Notes under the pieces: model-generated
What the model saw: the letters and a program-made list of their open reading frames with translations, nothing else
The model's database searches: none
What the model was told of the DNA's origin: nothing
Assembly: GCA_937873695.1 (NCBI GenBank)
Contig: CALMYL010000023.1
Location: 62,001-126,000, forward strand
Direction: 5' to 3'
Source: an uncultured Ignavibacteria bacterium
GTDB lineage: Bacteria > Bacteroidota > Ignavibacteria > Tepidaquicellales > OLB5
Length of the DNA: 64,000 nucleotides
Shown here: positions 43,833-53,189 of the stretch, piece by piece
How the letters are laid out: each line of letters opens with the position of its first letter
How positions within the stretch are numbered: position 1 is the first letter of the stretch
Translations under genes and position numbers: made by a program

Positions 43833-44789
43833 TCAAATTTCAGTTAATTTTGGCAAATCTTCTACTCCGTGAAGCGAAGCATTCAGACTTGCCATTTTAT
43901 TCGCAAAAGCAAGAGCTGAATTCATATCGCTGAGTTTTTGCACAGCGTTTTGGTAAAAATAGCTTGATGCGAAAACATCGCCGCAGCCGGTTGAATCGAT
44001 GAATTGCGGGCTGTCAATCCTTGGAACATCTGATTTATCAAGTTCCGTATTTTCCGCCCCATCTTTTTTATGCATACTAAACAGGCTTACACCTGATCTG
44101 CCGCGGGTTACTACAAGTGATCTTACCTCACCGCTTTTGAGTATCTTTCCTGCAGTTTCGTATTCAGTAACATTATCTCCCGTTAATATATTTAACTCAG
44201 ATTCATTCATTTGCAGTGTATCAGGCTGCGAAACCCAGTTCTTCCAGTCCTTAACAGGCATTTGTTTCCGCGTTCCGTCAGGGAAGGTCTGCATCACAAG
44301 GTTATGGAGATCCATGTGAATGTAGCCGGTAAAGTTCTTTCTAATTTCCTGCAAAGAGCTTAAAGTAACATCAACCCCAGATACAAGATTTATAAGTATC
44401 CCGTCAAGTTCAGGCAGCAGGTTCTTTATCTGTTCATTCTCTACCGGCAGAGTCGGTTCAGTGGAATTTTCTTCCCTGTCATACGTTTTTTTTGTTGATA
44501 CGTTAAGTACAGAATCCTTATCCTTATAAAAAAGATTTACCACTCTTGTTTTGTGCGGTGTTTTTTTTATATATGAAAGATCGATGTTGCCTATTGTTTT
44601 CAGGAACCCGGTAACATTATCGTACTCATCTTCGCCAAGATTCATAACCGGGTAAACAACCGCTTTGCCTTTTGAAATTACAGCCAGGGAGACAAGTGAG
44701 TAGAGTATACCCCCCAACTGTTTTGAAGTAGTTTCATCTCCCCTGTGAATATAATCCATGCAAGGCTCACCAATTACCGCAAGTTTCAA
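43833..44789 (-). CDS. PfkB-family carbohydrate kinase
   Basis: 318-residue ribokinase-fold kinase. The C-terminal PfkB signature with the catalytic Asp is DSTGCGDVFASSY; the N-terminal part has VMNLGEDEYDNV. The first glycine motif is weak (QLGGILYSL). It phosphorylates a sugar or nucleoside of unknown identity. TTG start one base after the TAA of the aldo/keto reductase, so the two are tightly coupled and may act on the same sugar. Confidence 0.82.
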   Translation of the reverse strand: MKLAVIGEPCMDYIHRGDETTSKQLGGILYSLVSLAVISKGKAVVYPVMNLGEDEYDNVTGFLKTIGNIDLSYIKKTPHKTRVVNLFYKDKDSVLNVSTKKTYDREENSTEPTLPVENEQIKNLLPELDGILINLVSGVDVTLSSLQEIRKNFTGYIHMDLHNLVMQTFPDGTRKQMPVKDWKNWVSQPDTLQMNESELNILTGDNVTEYETAGKILKSGEVRSLVVTRGRSGVSLFSMHKKDGAENTELDKSDVPRIDSPQFIDSTGCGDVFASSYFYQNAVQKLSDMNSALAFANKMASLNASLHGVEDLPKLTEI

Positions 44790-44790
44790 T

Positions 44791-45750
44791 TTAACCGAAT
44801 ATCTCCCTGATCTGCTGCTCCAGCGCAGGAGAAAAATCTATTTCCGCCGCGCCGCAGTTTTCTATTACCTGTTCAGGTTTTGATGCGCTAGTAATAGCGC
44901 TTGTAATATTATCCCTGCGCAGGCACCAAGCCAGCGCCAGCTGCGCAGGTGTGGCGTTAATGCTGCGGGCAAGTTCAGTGAATTTATCAACCTGTGACAG
45001 AAGTTCTGAATTACTTACACTATCTTTGATGAAATGATTTACTTTTTCGTTTGCGGCGCGCGAATCTTTTGGGATTTTTCCGCCGGAATACTTGCCGCTC
45101 AAAAGACCCTGTGCAAGCGGCGACCACACCACTTCACCCATACCGTATTTTTCGCAGGCTGCCATTACGCCGTTAGTTTCAATTTGTGACCGAATGATAT
45201 TATACTGCGGCTGATTACTTACAGGTCTGTGCAGGTTATACTTTTCACAAACTGCCGCCGCTTCATTTATATTTTCGGCTGACCACTCACTTACACCCCA
45301 GTACAATAGCTTACCCTGCAGGATAAGATCATTAAACGAGCGGCATATTTCTTCCATAGGAGTATTCGGGTCATGCCTGTGGCACTGGTAAAGATCAATA
45401 TAATCAGTCTTCAATCTTTTGAGTGATTTATGTACTGATTCAAATACATGTTTACGTGATAGTCCCTGGTCATTTGGATTCTGTGACATTGGCCAGAAGC
45501 ATTTGGAGGCAATTACAACATCTTCGCGGGTAATTTTGAGTTCATCAAAAAATATGCGGCCCAGTGAAAGTTCCGCTTCGCCTTTATTATAGATATCGGC
45601 TGTATCAAAGAAAATAATACCGTTCTCAATTGCTGTTTTTATGCAATTTAGCGCGGTTTTATCGTTAATAGACATTCCGTAAGTAAGCCAGCTTCCAATC
45701 CCAATGGCTGAAAGCCTGATGCCGTATTTTCCAAGCTGCCTGTATTTCAT
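44791..45750 (-). CDS. Aldo/keto reductase
   Basis: 319-residue NAD(P)H-dependent oxidoreductase of the TIM-barrel AKR family. Catalytic tetrad residues are visible: Asp in FFDTADIY, the Tyr following it (IYNKGE), Lys in VIASKCFWP and His in LYQCHRHDPN. The C-terminal cofactor site is SAITSASKPEQVIENC. Sequence style resembles the voltage-gated-channel beta / YghZ group, which reduces aldehydes. It leads an operon with the PfkB kinase. Confidence 0.88.
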   Translation of the reverse strand: MKYRQLGKYGIRLSAIGIGSWLTYGMSINDKTALNCIKTAIENGIIFFDTADIYNKGEAELSLGRIFFDELKITREDVVIASKCFWPMSQNPNDQGLSRKHVFESVHKSLKRLKTDYIDLYQCHRHDPNTPMEEICRSFNDLILQGKLLYWGVSEWSAENINEAAAVCEKYNLHRPVSNQPQYNIIRSQIETNGVMAACEKYGMGEVVWSPLAQGLLSGKYSGGKIPKDSRAANEKVNHFIKDSVSNSELLSQVDKFTELARSINATPAQLALAWCLRRDNITSAITSASKPEQVIENCGAAEIDFSPALEQQIREIFG

Positions 45751-45940
45751 GTTATATAGTTATATATTCAGCAAATATACAAAATAGCAAATGCTTAATA
45801 TAGTCATTTTTTGTAATGACCTGATGATACAAAGCCAACGGATAATGATGTTTTGCAGGAAAGGTATAATAAATTGCTATATGTATGATTTTTGGTTAGT
45901 TTTGTTGTTGATACTTTGAACATTTTATACTGAATATATA

Positions 45941-46813
45941 ATGAATTTCCTGCTTTACATATTGTTTGAATTGCTTAAGGTTACGATACCTTTGTTTCCG
46001 TTGGGGTTCATTCAGTTTGCTGCCCGGCTGAAGGGAAAAATGTTCTATTATATACTGCCGATCCGAAAACAAACCGCAATAAGTAATTTGAAACGGGCAT
46101 TTCCGGATAAAAGCGCTAAAGAGTTAAATGAAATAGTAAAAGGATGTTATGTAAACGTTCTTACTGTTATAGCCGAATTTTTTTATATGAGGAAACTTTC
46201 TGTTGATAAACTGAAAAATCTTCTAAAGGTGGAAAATCCGGGGCTGATAAATGAAAAACTTGAACATGGAAAGGGCGTGATATTGATAAGCGCTCATTTC
46301 GGTAACTGGGAATTAACCGCCTATGGCGTAAGCAAAATGATAAATATTCCGTTTAACGTTATTGTAAAAGAACAAACGAACAAAAGAGTGAATGAAGGAA
46401 TAAACAGTATCAGGACTTCAGGCGGAAACAGGATGATAGATATGAAAAATTCACTGCGTGAAATATTGACAGTACTGAAAAGCAACGGGATTGTTGCAAT
46501 GCTTGGCGACCAGTCCGCCCCGAAGGAAAATGTTAAGGTGAAGTTTTTTCTTGATGGAGTGCCTACATATGAAGGTACGGCGCGTATTGCCATTAAAACA
46601 GGAGCAGATGTATTGTTCGGTGTATCAACAAGGAATCCTGACGGGACGTACTCGCTGAAGCTGCATGAAATTGATACATCAAAGTATAAGGAATCTACAG
46701 AAGATAATGTGAAAGCATTAACGCAGGCGCATGTTGACCTCCTGGTTGAGTATATTGAGCGCAAACCCGATCACTGGCTGTGGTTCCACAGAAGATTTAA
46801 GAATGTTGGATGA
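45941..46813 (+). CDS. LpxL/HtrB-like lipid A acyltransferase
   Basis: 290-residue inner-membrane acyltransferase of the lysophospholipid acyltransferase superfamily. It has an N-terminal hydrophobic segment, the catalytic HxxxxE as SAHFGNWE, and MLGDQSAPKE further on. These enzymes add secondary acyl chains to lipid A. It lies before a heptosyltransferase-like gene, supporting a role in outer-membrane glycolipid synthesis. Confidence 0.87.
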   Translation: MNFLLYILFELLKVTIPLFPLGFIQFAARLKGKMFYYILPIRKQTAISNLKRAFPDKSAKELNEIVKGCYVNVLTVIAEFFYMRKLSVDKLKNLLKVENPGLINEKLEHGKGVILISAHFGNWELTAYGVSKMINIPFNVIVKEQTNKRVNEGINSIRTSGGNRMIDMKNSLREILTVLKSNGIVAMLGDQSAPKENVKVKFFLDGVPTYEGTARIAIKTGADVLFGVSTRNPDGTYSLKLHEIDTSKYKESTEDNVKALTQAHVDLLVEYIERKPDHWLWFHRRFKNVG

Positions 46814-46847
46814 GGCTTTTTTGCAGCAATAACTACTCAATTTCTCT

Positions 46848-46873
46848 CTTTCCCAAACTCCAGTTTGGGAAAG
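46848..46873. repeat. Perfect palindrome CTTTCCCAAACT/AGTTTGGGAAAG
   Basis: 12-bp perfect arms (46848-46859 and 46862-46873) around two bases, 14 bp before the heptosyltransferase start. It shares its CCCAAACT arm with the nested palindrome at 26010-26046. Confidence 0.8.
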
Positions 46874-46886
46874 TTAATATGCTATT

Positions 46887-47909
46887 TTGAAGAATAAAAA
46901 AATACTGATAATACAAACAGCTTTTTTAGGTGACGTGATACTTGCATTGCCGATGGTACAGACTATTAAAGCGCACCTGCCGGATGCGCAGGTAGATTTT
47001 TTGTGTATTCCTTCAACTGAGAGTGTTCTGCAGAATCATCCCGGCATAAACAAAGTTATACCTTATGATAAAAAGGGTGGCGATAAGCTGGATAAATTTA
47101 TAGAAGTGCTGAATGAAATACGCGAAGTGGAGTATGATATTGTAATTTCACCGCACAGATTTTTGCGTAGTTCACTGCTTACGTATTACAGTGAAAGCAA
47201 AGTAAGGATCGGTTTTGAAGAAAACTCGCTTGCATTTTTACTTACCAAAAAGGTTAAGTACGTTAAGGATAAACATGAAATTTACCGTAACCTTGAGCTG
47301 GTAAAACAAATCCCGGGGCTGGAATACGATGAAAACAAAGTTTCACTCAGGCCTGAATTGTATCCTTCAATTGAACAGAAAGAAAATGTCAGACATCTGC
47401 TAAAACATAAATCAAACCTCATTAGTTTTGCGCCATGCTCAAAGTGGTTTACTAAACAGCTTCCCATCGAAAAAGCTGCGGAAATCGCAAAAATACTGTT
47501 GTTTAAGGGCTACAATGTTGCTTTAGTGGGCGGCGAAGCCGATACAGCATACTGCAGTGAACTTGAGGCAAAGCTTAATGATGAATCAATTATGAATTTA
47601 TGCGGGAAGCTGAGTCCGCTTGAGTCATACGAAGTAATGACGCAATCCAAAGCTCTTATTACTGTTGATTCAGCAGCTCAGCATTTGGGTTCGGCAAGCG
47701 GAATTCCAATTGTTTTAATATACGGCTCTACAGATATATCCTTCGGATTCTACCCGCTTACATCAAATTATAAAATTGCTGAAATTGATTTACTTGAGTG
47801 CAGGCCCTGTACCGACCACGGGAGGGATAAATGTCCTTTGGGACATTTTAAATGCATGATTGATCTTAGTGGTGAGAAGATTGTTGATTTGATGGAGGAA
47901 ATGATATAG
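46887..47909 (+). CDS. Glycosyltransferase family 9, heptosyltransferase-like
   Basis: 340 residues of the ADP-heptose:LPS heptosyltransferase family. N-terminal KILIIQTAFLGDVILALPMV, and a donor-binding region SFAPCSKWFTKQLPIEKAAE, VALVGGEAD and TVDSAAQHLGSASGIPIVLIYGSTD. A late CRPCTDHGRDKCPLGHFKCM contains four Cys often seen in this family. Transfers a heptose-like sugar during core synthesis; the exact acceptor is unknown. TTG start. Confidence 0.87.
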   Translation: MKNKKILIIQTAFLGDVILALPMVQTIKAHLPDAQVDFLCIPSTESVLQNHPGINKVIPYDKKGGDKLDKFIEVLNEIREVEYDIVISPHRFLRSSLLTYYSESKVRIGFEENSLAFLLTKKVKYVKDKHEIYRNLELVKQIPGLEYDENKVSLRPELYPSIEQKENVRHLLKHKSNLISFAPCSKWFTKQLPIEKAAEIAKILLFKGYNVALVGGEADTAYCSELEAKLNDESIMNLCGKLSPLESYEVMTQSKALITVDSAAQHLGSASGIPIVLIYGSTDISFGFYPLTSNYKIAEIDLLECRPCTDHGRDKCPLGHFKCMIDLSGEKIVDLMEEMI

Positions 47910-48061
47910 AAGAGAAATGTCAAAGTCCAAAATCCAAATGTCAAATCAATATTCAATTTTCGGTAGTTATGGGGTTTCAAAATAAAAAAGAATTAGCTGT
48001 TAAAGCCCAGTTATAAGTCGATAATTATCCGCGACCTAAAGATCTTAACAATAATATAACC

Positions 48062-48077
48062 CCGCTCTTTAGAGCGG
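48062..48077. repeat. Short hairpin CCGCTCT/AGAGCGG before mazE
   Basis: A 7-bp perfect stem with a 2-base loop in the 244-bp spacer upstream of the MazEF pair. No T-run follows. Nothing else stands out in the spacer. Confidence 0.5.
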
Positions 48078-48153
48078 AGGATACAGTAAGACAGGAGAAA
48101 AATTCATAATTTTGTCTCTTGAATTTATTCTAAGATGTAATTACATTGTAATT

Positions 48154-48408
48154 ATGAAAGCACAATTAATAAAAATAGGAAACTCCAGGGGTATAAGGCT
48201 CCCGAAATCGGTAATTGAAGAGTGTGATCTTGGTGATACTGTTGAGATCAAAGTCAAAGATAAAAAGATCATGATCACAAGTTCCAAAAAGCCAAGAGAT
48301 GGATGGGAAGATAGCTTTAAAAAATTAACCAATAATGGCAAAGAGCAAGATGATCTGTTAATGGGTGATTTTGAAAATGAATTTGATAAAGAGGATTGGA
48401 AATGGTAG
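48154..48408 (+). CDS. mazE: MazE/AbrB-type antitoxin
   Basis: 84-residue DNA-binding antitoxin from the ATG at 48154; an upstream in-frame start at 48112 would add a non-conserved leader. The AbrB/MazE swapped-hairpin domain is KAQLIKIGNSRGIRLPKSV...LGDTVEIKVKDKKIMI. The acidic C-terminus (DDLLMGDFENEFDKEDW) is the usual toxin-binding tail. It overlaps mazF by 7 bp, the classic antitoxin-toxin order, and should autoregulate the pair. Confidence 0.9.
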   Translation: MKAQLIKIGNSRGIRLPKSVIEECDLGDTVEIKVKDKKIMITSSKKPRDGWEDSFKKLTNNGKEQDDLLMGDFENEFDKEDWKW

Positions 48409-48725
48409 TTTCCAGATTTGAAGTCTATTTTGTTAACCTTGATCCGACAAAGAGAAGTGAAATTAACAAAGGAAGACCCTGTGTTGTAGTTTCACCCAAC
48501 GAAATGAATAAATATCTAAGAACTGTTATCGTTGCTCCTATGACATCGACACTGAAAGGCTATGCAAGCAGAGTAGAATGCAAATTTAAAAGAAAAAAAG
48601 GCGAAATAGCATTAGATCAGATCAGGACGGTTGATAAGGAGAGACTTACAAATAAACTGGGATCAATCAACGAAGATACAGCAAATGAAGTAATTAATCG
48701 TTTACAGGAAATTTTTTCCTGGTAA
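48402..48725 (+). CDS. mazF: MazF/PemK-type endoribonuclease toxin
   Basis: 107 residues from the ATG at 48402 (a TTG two codons before is possible). PemK/MazF fold: RFEVYFVNLDPTKRSEINKGRPCVVVSP, then VIVAPMTSTLK and IALDQIRTVDKERL. Arg in KGRP and the Thr/Ser in PMTST are the usual catalytic region for sequence-specific mRNA cleavage. It looks intact. Confidence 0.9.
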   Translation: MVVSRFEVYFVNLDPTKRSEINKGRPCVVVSPNEMNKYLRTVIVAPMTSTLKGYASRVECKFKRKKGEIALDQIRTVDKERLTNKLGSINEDTANEVINRLQEIFSW

Positions 48726-48766
48726 AGAAGCAATCCAGGATTATTTAAAACTGTCTCTTCGGAGAA

Positions 48767-48880
48767 GTTGTTTCTCAACAGAAGTTTTTCCAACGGACTC
48801 TTTATGGGGGAAACAGGGATAGCAACCCCGTGACTGTAATCCCCGTTACCGCACTGATGCAGTCAGTGCACTCCAAAGAA
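48767..48880. repeat. Palindromic repeat, family 4, with an inserted hairpin
   Basis: GCACTGA (48851-48857) pairs with TCAGTGC (48863-48869), followed by ACTCCAAAGAA as in the copy at 32867-32923. Upstream TTGTTTC...AGAAG...AACG is also shared. Between them this copy carries an extra structured insert (AACGG...CCGTT and GGGG...CCCC arms). It lies between the converging mazF and uvrA. Confidence 0.65.
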
Positions 48881-48884
48881 AAGC

Positions 48885-51725
48885 TTACTTCAGTTCCGGT
48901 TTCAGGAATTTTGCGGTAACGGATTGCTTCAGGTAGTTCTTAACAATATCTTCAGGGGTACCTTCGGCAATTATCTTGCCTCCCGCATCGCCGCCTTCGG
49001 GACCCAGATCGATAACCCAGTCAGCCGTTTTTATTACATCAAGATTATGTTCAATTACAATAACTGAGTTGCCTTTATCAACAAGCTGGTTCAATACTTT
49101 AAGCAGCATACTAATATCCTCAAAATGCAGTCCTGTAGTAGGTTCATCAAGAATATAAATTGTTTTGCCTGTCTGAATTTTTGAAAGCTCGGTTGAAAGC
49201 TTTACTCTTTGCGCCTCGCCGCCTGACAATGTTACCGCCGATTGACCAAGCCTGATATAACCTAAGCCAACATCATAGAGAGTCTGCAATTTGCGCTTTA
49301 GTGAAGGAATCGCATCAAAGAAACTTACGGCTTCTTCAACCGTCATTTCCAGCACATCAGAAATGTTTTTGCCTTTGTAACGCACTTCAAGAGTTTCGCG
49401 GTTATATCGTTTCCCGCGGCAAACATCACATGTTACGTATACATCAGGCAGGAAGTTCATTTCGATTTTTTTCTGTCCGCCGCCTTCACAGGCTTCGCAT
49501 CTGCCGCCCTTTACGTTGAAACTGAATCTGCCAACCTTATAGCCGCGAATTTTTGCTTCAGGCAGGGTTGCAAACAGATCACGTATGAACGTAAACAAAC
49601 CCGTATAGGTCGCGGGATTGCTGCGCGGCGTTCTGCCAATGGGCGACTGGTCAACTTCAATTACCTTGTTAACGTTCTTAAGCCCTTCAATTGTATCATA
49701 TGGCAGTGGAGGTTCAGGCGTTTTGAAAAATTTCCTCGATAGCACACGGTACAAGGTTTCATTGATAAGTGATGATTTGCCTGAACCGCTGACACCCGTT
49801 ATACATATAAATTTGCCAAGCGGAACTTTTAAGTTCACTTTTTTAAGATTATTGCCCGATGCGCCTTTCAGAACCAGTGATTGACCGTTGCCTATTCTGC
49901 GTTTTTTGGGGACCTCAATGCTTTTCTTACCAGAAATATACAGCGATGTAAGCGAGTTTCCGTTCAAAGAACCGGGTTCACCGAAAGCTACTATTTTACC
50001 GCCGTGCTCACCTGCACCGGGACCCAGATCGACAACAAAATCAGCTTCTTCCATCATCTGCTTATCATGCTCAACAACAATAACAGTGTTGCCAATATCT
50101 CGCAGGTTCTTTAATGATCTTATCAATAGCTCATTATCCCGCTGATGCAAACCAATGCTGGGCTCATCAAGTATATATAACACTCCGCGAAGCTGTGAAC
50201 CTATCTGTGTTGCAAGCTTAATTCTCTGCGCTTCGCCGCCAGAAAGTGTACGTGCATTCCTATCAAGCGATAAATAATCGAGCCCAACGTTAAGCATGAA
50301 CTCAAGGCGCATTTTTATTTCCTTCAGTATCTGTTTCGCGATTATCTGCTGGCGTTCATTTAATATAAGTGTATCAAAGTAGTCACGAGCTTTTTTTATC
50401 GATAGCAGTGAAACTTCATAAATATTTTTTTTGCCTGCGGTTGAATCAACAAGCACAGCAAGACTTGAAGCTTTCAGCTTGCCGCCTTTGCATGTATCGC
50501 AGGTGTTGGAAGTCATAAAACTTTCCGCCCAATTGGAAATGTATTCCGAGGTCTGGTTGCGGTAATAATCCAGAATAATTTTTTTGACTCCCTGGAATTT
50601 ATGGGAATATTCGCGCTGAATACCGCGTGAATCTACATACTTGTAATTACGTTTCTGGCTGTCGCCATTCATGATAATTTCAAGCTCATCTTTGGTAAGT
50701 TTTTTAAGCGGAGTGTCGAAATCGTATCCCCATGATTCAATCAGCTGCTTAAGTACAGTGAAGGTCCAGTTGGTGCGCGGTTTACCAAGCGGCGCAATTG
50801 CGCCTTCTGCAATTGAGAGTTCATAATCTGTGATAATGAGTCTTTCGTCAAGCTCTTTACGCGCGCCAAGCCCAAGGCAATCAGGGCACCAGCCGTAGGG
50901 TGAGTTGAACGAAAATGAATTAGGGGCAGGTTCATCAAAACCAATGCCGCAGGTTGGACAGGCAAGTTTTTCGCTGAAGAGCTTATCCTTTGAGCCGTCG
51001 CTGTCGGATTCCGTAATGATTACGATTCCCCCGCCAAAACGCAGTGCTGTTTCAACTGAATCGGTGAGCCTTAGTGAAGTGGCCTTTGTGACCATGATCC
51101 TATCCACAACAATTTCAATATCGTGTATCTTATAACGGTCAAGCTTCATTTTCGGGGTGATATCTTTTATAACTTTATCAACCCTTACCTTGGTAAAGCC
51201 GTCTTTTTCTATCTGTTCAAATAATTCGCGGTAGTGACCCTTTCTGCCTTTTACAACTGGAGCGAGAATATTGATTCGTTTTGTATCAAGGTTATCCCTT
51301 ATGTGATCAATTATCTGCTGAACGCTTTGCCTTTGCACAGGCTGCCCGCAGTTTGTACAGTGCTGTGTGCCGCATTTTGAATACAGCAGCCTGAGGAAAT
51401 CATAGATTTCTGTTACGGTGCCAACGGTTGAGCGCGGATTATGTGATATTGTTTTCTGCTCAATAGAAATTGAGGGAGAAAGTCCTTCGATCTTATCAAC
51501 GTCAGGGCGCTCGATACCGCCGATGAACTGCCTGGCATAGGCGGAGAGTGTTTCAACGAACCTGCGCTGACCTTCGGCGTAAATTGTATCAAACGCGAGA
51601 GATGATTTTCCCGAGCCTGATATTCCCGTAATTACTACGAACCGGTCGCGTGGAATATCGATATCGATGTTCTTTAAATTGTGAACCCTCGCGCCCTGTA
51701 TGGATATTTTATCTAAGAATGACAA
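48885..51725 (-). CDS. uvrA: Excinuclease ABC subunit A
   Basis: Damage-recognition ATPase of nucleotide excision repair; full length at 946 residues. Two ABC modules: Walker [10 protein letters not shown] (near residue 35) and GVSGSGKSS (near 645), signatures [12 protein letters not shown] and [12 protein letters not shown], Walker [11 protein letters not shown] and [10 protein letters not shown]. Zinc modules CTNCGQ..., CPTCG...CPDC and CEACEGGG...CDVCRGK. TTG start (protein [20 protein letters not shown]). It begins 2 bp after the ORF6N gene. Confidence 0.96.
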   Translation of the reverse strand: MSFLDKISIQGARVHNLKNIDIDIPRDRFVVITGISGSGKSSLAFDTIYAEGQRRFVETLSAYARQFIGGIERPDVDKIEGLSPSISIEQKTISHNPRSTVGTVTEIYDFLRLLYSKCGTQHCTNCGQPVQRQSVQQIIDHIRDNLDTKRINILAPVVKGRKGHYRELFEQIEKDGFTKVRVDKVIKDITPKMKLDRYKIHDIEIVVDRIMVTKATSLRLTDSVETALRFGGGIVIITESDSDGSKDKLFSEKLACPTCGIGFDEPAPNSFSFNSPYGWCPDCLGLGARKELDERLIITDYELSIAEGAIAPLGKPRTNWTFTVLKQLIESWGYDFDTPLKKLTKDELEIIMNGDSQKRNYKYVDSRGIQREYSHKFQGVKKIILDYYRNQTSEYISNWAESFMTSNTCDTCKGGKLKASSLAVLVDSTAGKKNIYEVSLLSIKKARDYFDTLILNERQQIIAKQILKEIKMRLEFMLNVGLDYLSLDRNARTLSGGEAQRIKLATQIGSQLRGVLYILDEPSIGLHQRDNELLIRSLKNLRDIGNTVIVVEHDKQMMEEADFVVDLGPGAGEHGGKIVAFGEPGSLNGNSLTSLYISGKKSIEVPKKRRIGNGQSLVLKGASGNNLKKVNLKVPLGKFICITGVSGSGKSSLINETLYRVLSRKFFKTPEPPLPYDTIEGLKNVNKVIEVDQSPIGRTPRSNPATYTGLFTFIRDLFATLPEAKIRGYKVGRFSFNVKGGRCEACEGGGQKKIEMNFLPDVYVTCDVCRGKRYNRETLEVRYKGKNISDVLEMTVEEAVSFFDAIPSLKRKLQTLYDVGLGYIRLGQSAVTLSGGEAQRVKLSTELSKIQTGKTIYILDEPTTGLHFEDISMLLKVLNQLVDKGNSVIVIEHNLDVIKTADWVIDLGPEGGDAGGKIIAEGTPEDIVKNYLKQSVTAKFLKPELK

Positions 51726-51727
51726 AT

Positions 51728-52240
51728 TTATTTTACCTTAAATCCTATTCTTGGTTTATTATCTTTTTCGGGAAGCATTAGATCTTTTATCACCTCAAAT
51801 ATTGTTTTGATCTTAAGATCATGTGTATCAAATTTCTTTTCCAACGCTTCCAGTTTTTTTGATAATTCTTTATTACTGTTAACCATTTCTCTCAATTTTA
51901 CAAAGGTCCTCATGATAGCAATATTAACCTGTATGGCGCGTTTACTTTTTAATACACCAGAAAGCATAGCAACACCCTGTTCAGTAAAAACATATGGTAA
52001 TTTTCTTGTTCCGCCCCAACTTGATGTTCCAAACTGGAACTTCAAAATTTCAAATTCCTTTTTGCTCAATTGAAACATAAAATCTGATGGGAATCTCTCA
52101 ATATTTCTGTTAACAGCTTTATTAAGGTTTGAGGTGGATACACCATATAATTTTGCCAAATCTCTGTCAAACATGACCTTATTTTCACGGAGAAAAAATA
52201 TATTTTTCTCAATTACTTCATACGGAATTAGATTTGCCAT
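51728..52240 (-). CDS. ORF6N domain protein
   Basis: 170 residues with the ORF6N domain (about 1-90): IPYEVIEKNIFFLRENKVMFDRDLAKLYGVST, NKAVNRNIERFPSDFMFQL and TRKLPYVFTEQGVAMLSGVL. Then comes a coiled coil (REMVNSNKELSKKLEALEKKFD). ORF6N proteins occur in phages and, singly, in bacterial chromosomes; they are thought to bind DNA and regulate. It is directly upstream of uvrA with a 2-bp gap, so both are probably on one transcript. Confidence 0.88.
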   Translation of the reverse strand: MANLIPYEVIEKNIFFLRENKVMFDRDLAKLYGVSTSNLNKAVNRNIERFPSDFMFQLSKKEFEILKFQFGTSSWGGTRKLPYVFTEQGVAMLSGVLKSKRAIQVNIAIMRTFVKLREMVNSNKELSKKLEALEKKFDTHDLKIKTIFEVIKDLMLPEKDNKPRIGFKVK

Positions 52241-52375
52241 ACTGTTGAAATTTAAATTAAGAGGGTAAGTTAACGGAAATTGTTTGAAGAAAAAATGAAT
52301 GAATTTGGTGAGTGGGGCAGGTGAAATGCATATAATTTACTTGTTTAAGTATTATTTTACGCATATTTTTGAATT

Positions 52376-53158
52376 ATGGAATTTATATTAAACTGGCATC
52401 CTGTAATTGCGGTAACTATCCTTTGCGTGGTTACAGTATCAATATCTTACGCGGGACTGAAGCTCGTTAGAAAGTACTTCACTGAAGATGTTTTAAGGCA
52501 GAACCATGAAGTAGGCGGTTTTATTTTTAATGCTTTCGGGCTAATATATGCCGTGCTGATTGCTTTTGTGGTTTTTGCTACATGGACGGAATTTGATAAC
52601 TCAAAAAAAAATGTAGACCGCGAGTCAATTGAGCTGACCGATATTTATCACAATTCAAAAGCTCTCCCTGAGCCCTTCAGAAAACAGGTGGCTCCTCTGC
52701 TTAAAGCGTATACAAATGATGTCATAAACGATGAATGGCAAAAACTGGAGCATGGTGAACCCAGCGAAAAAGCCCGGGAAAGTTTCAATAATTTGTGGAC
52801 TTTTTTTACTACAATTGACCGCTCACTTATAAAGAATGAAATTGCATACCAGGAAACATTAAAGCATCTGAATGACGCGGGTGAGAGCAGAAGGATGCGT
52901 TTGTTTGACAGTACAAATAACATTCCCGGAATAATTTGGGTTGTACTGCTGTTTGGAGCCGTAGTTACGGTAATTTATACTTATTTCTTCTATGCAAAAA
53001 ATATAAGGCACCAATTTGTGATGACATCAGCGCTTACGGTACTGAACACCTTAATATTGTATATGATTCTGCTGCTTGATAACCCATTTTCGGGGTACAC
53101 TAAGGTTGATACCAAGCCGTTTGAGTACGTGCTGCAGCTGCTGAATGCGGGGATGTAA
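52376..53158 (+). CDS. DUF4239 membrane protein (bestrophin-like)
   Basis: 260 residues with four hydrophobic helices: about 7-29, 47-70, 186-207 and 216-236. Between the second and third helices is a soluble helical region. The segment GGFIFNAFGLIYAVLIAFVVFATWTEFDNS is characteristic of DUF4239, which is distantly linked to bestrophin channels. Function is unproven. Single gene. Confidence 0.78.
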   Translation: MEFILNWHPVIAVTILCVVTVSISYAGLKLVRKYFTEDVLRQNHEVGGFIFNAFGLIYAVLIAFVVFATWTEFDNSKKNVDRESIELTDIYHNSKALPEPFRKQVAPLLKAYTNDVINDEWQKLEHGEPSEKARESFNNLWTFFTTIDRSLIKNEIAYQETLKHLNDAGESRRMRLFDSTNNIPGIIWVVLLFGAVVTVIYTYFFYAKNIRHQFVMTSALTVLNTLILYMILLLDNPFSGYTKVDTKPFEYVLQLLNAGM

Positions 53159-53189
53159 ATTATCCCATTTCTGTGAGCGGAACTTAGTC

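Noticed and set aside
48112-48153. Upstream start for MazE
   Set aside because: It would add 14 hydrophobic residues before the conserved KAQLIKIGNSRG start of the AbrB/MazE domain.
48780-48855. Cobalamin riboswitch look-alike (GGGGAAACAGGG ... CCCCGTGACTGTAA)
   Set aside because: It recalls parts of that riboswitch, but the core GGTGnAA box is missing and the site lies between two converging genes, where it could control neither. It is better read as an insert in a family 4 repeat.
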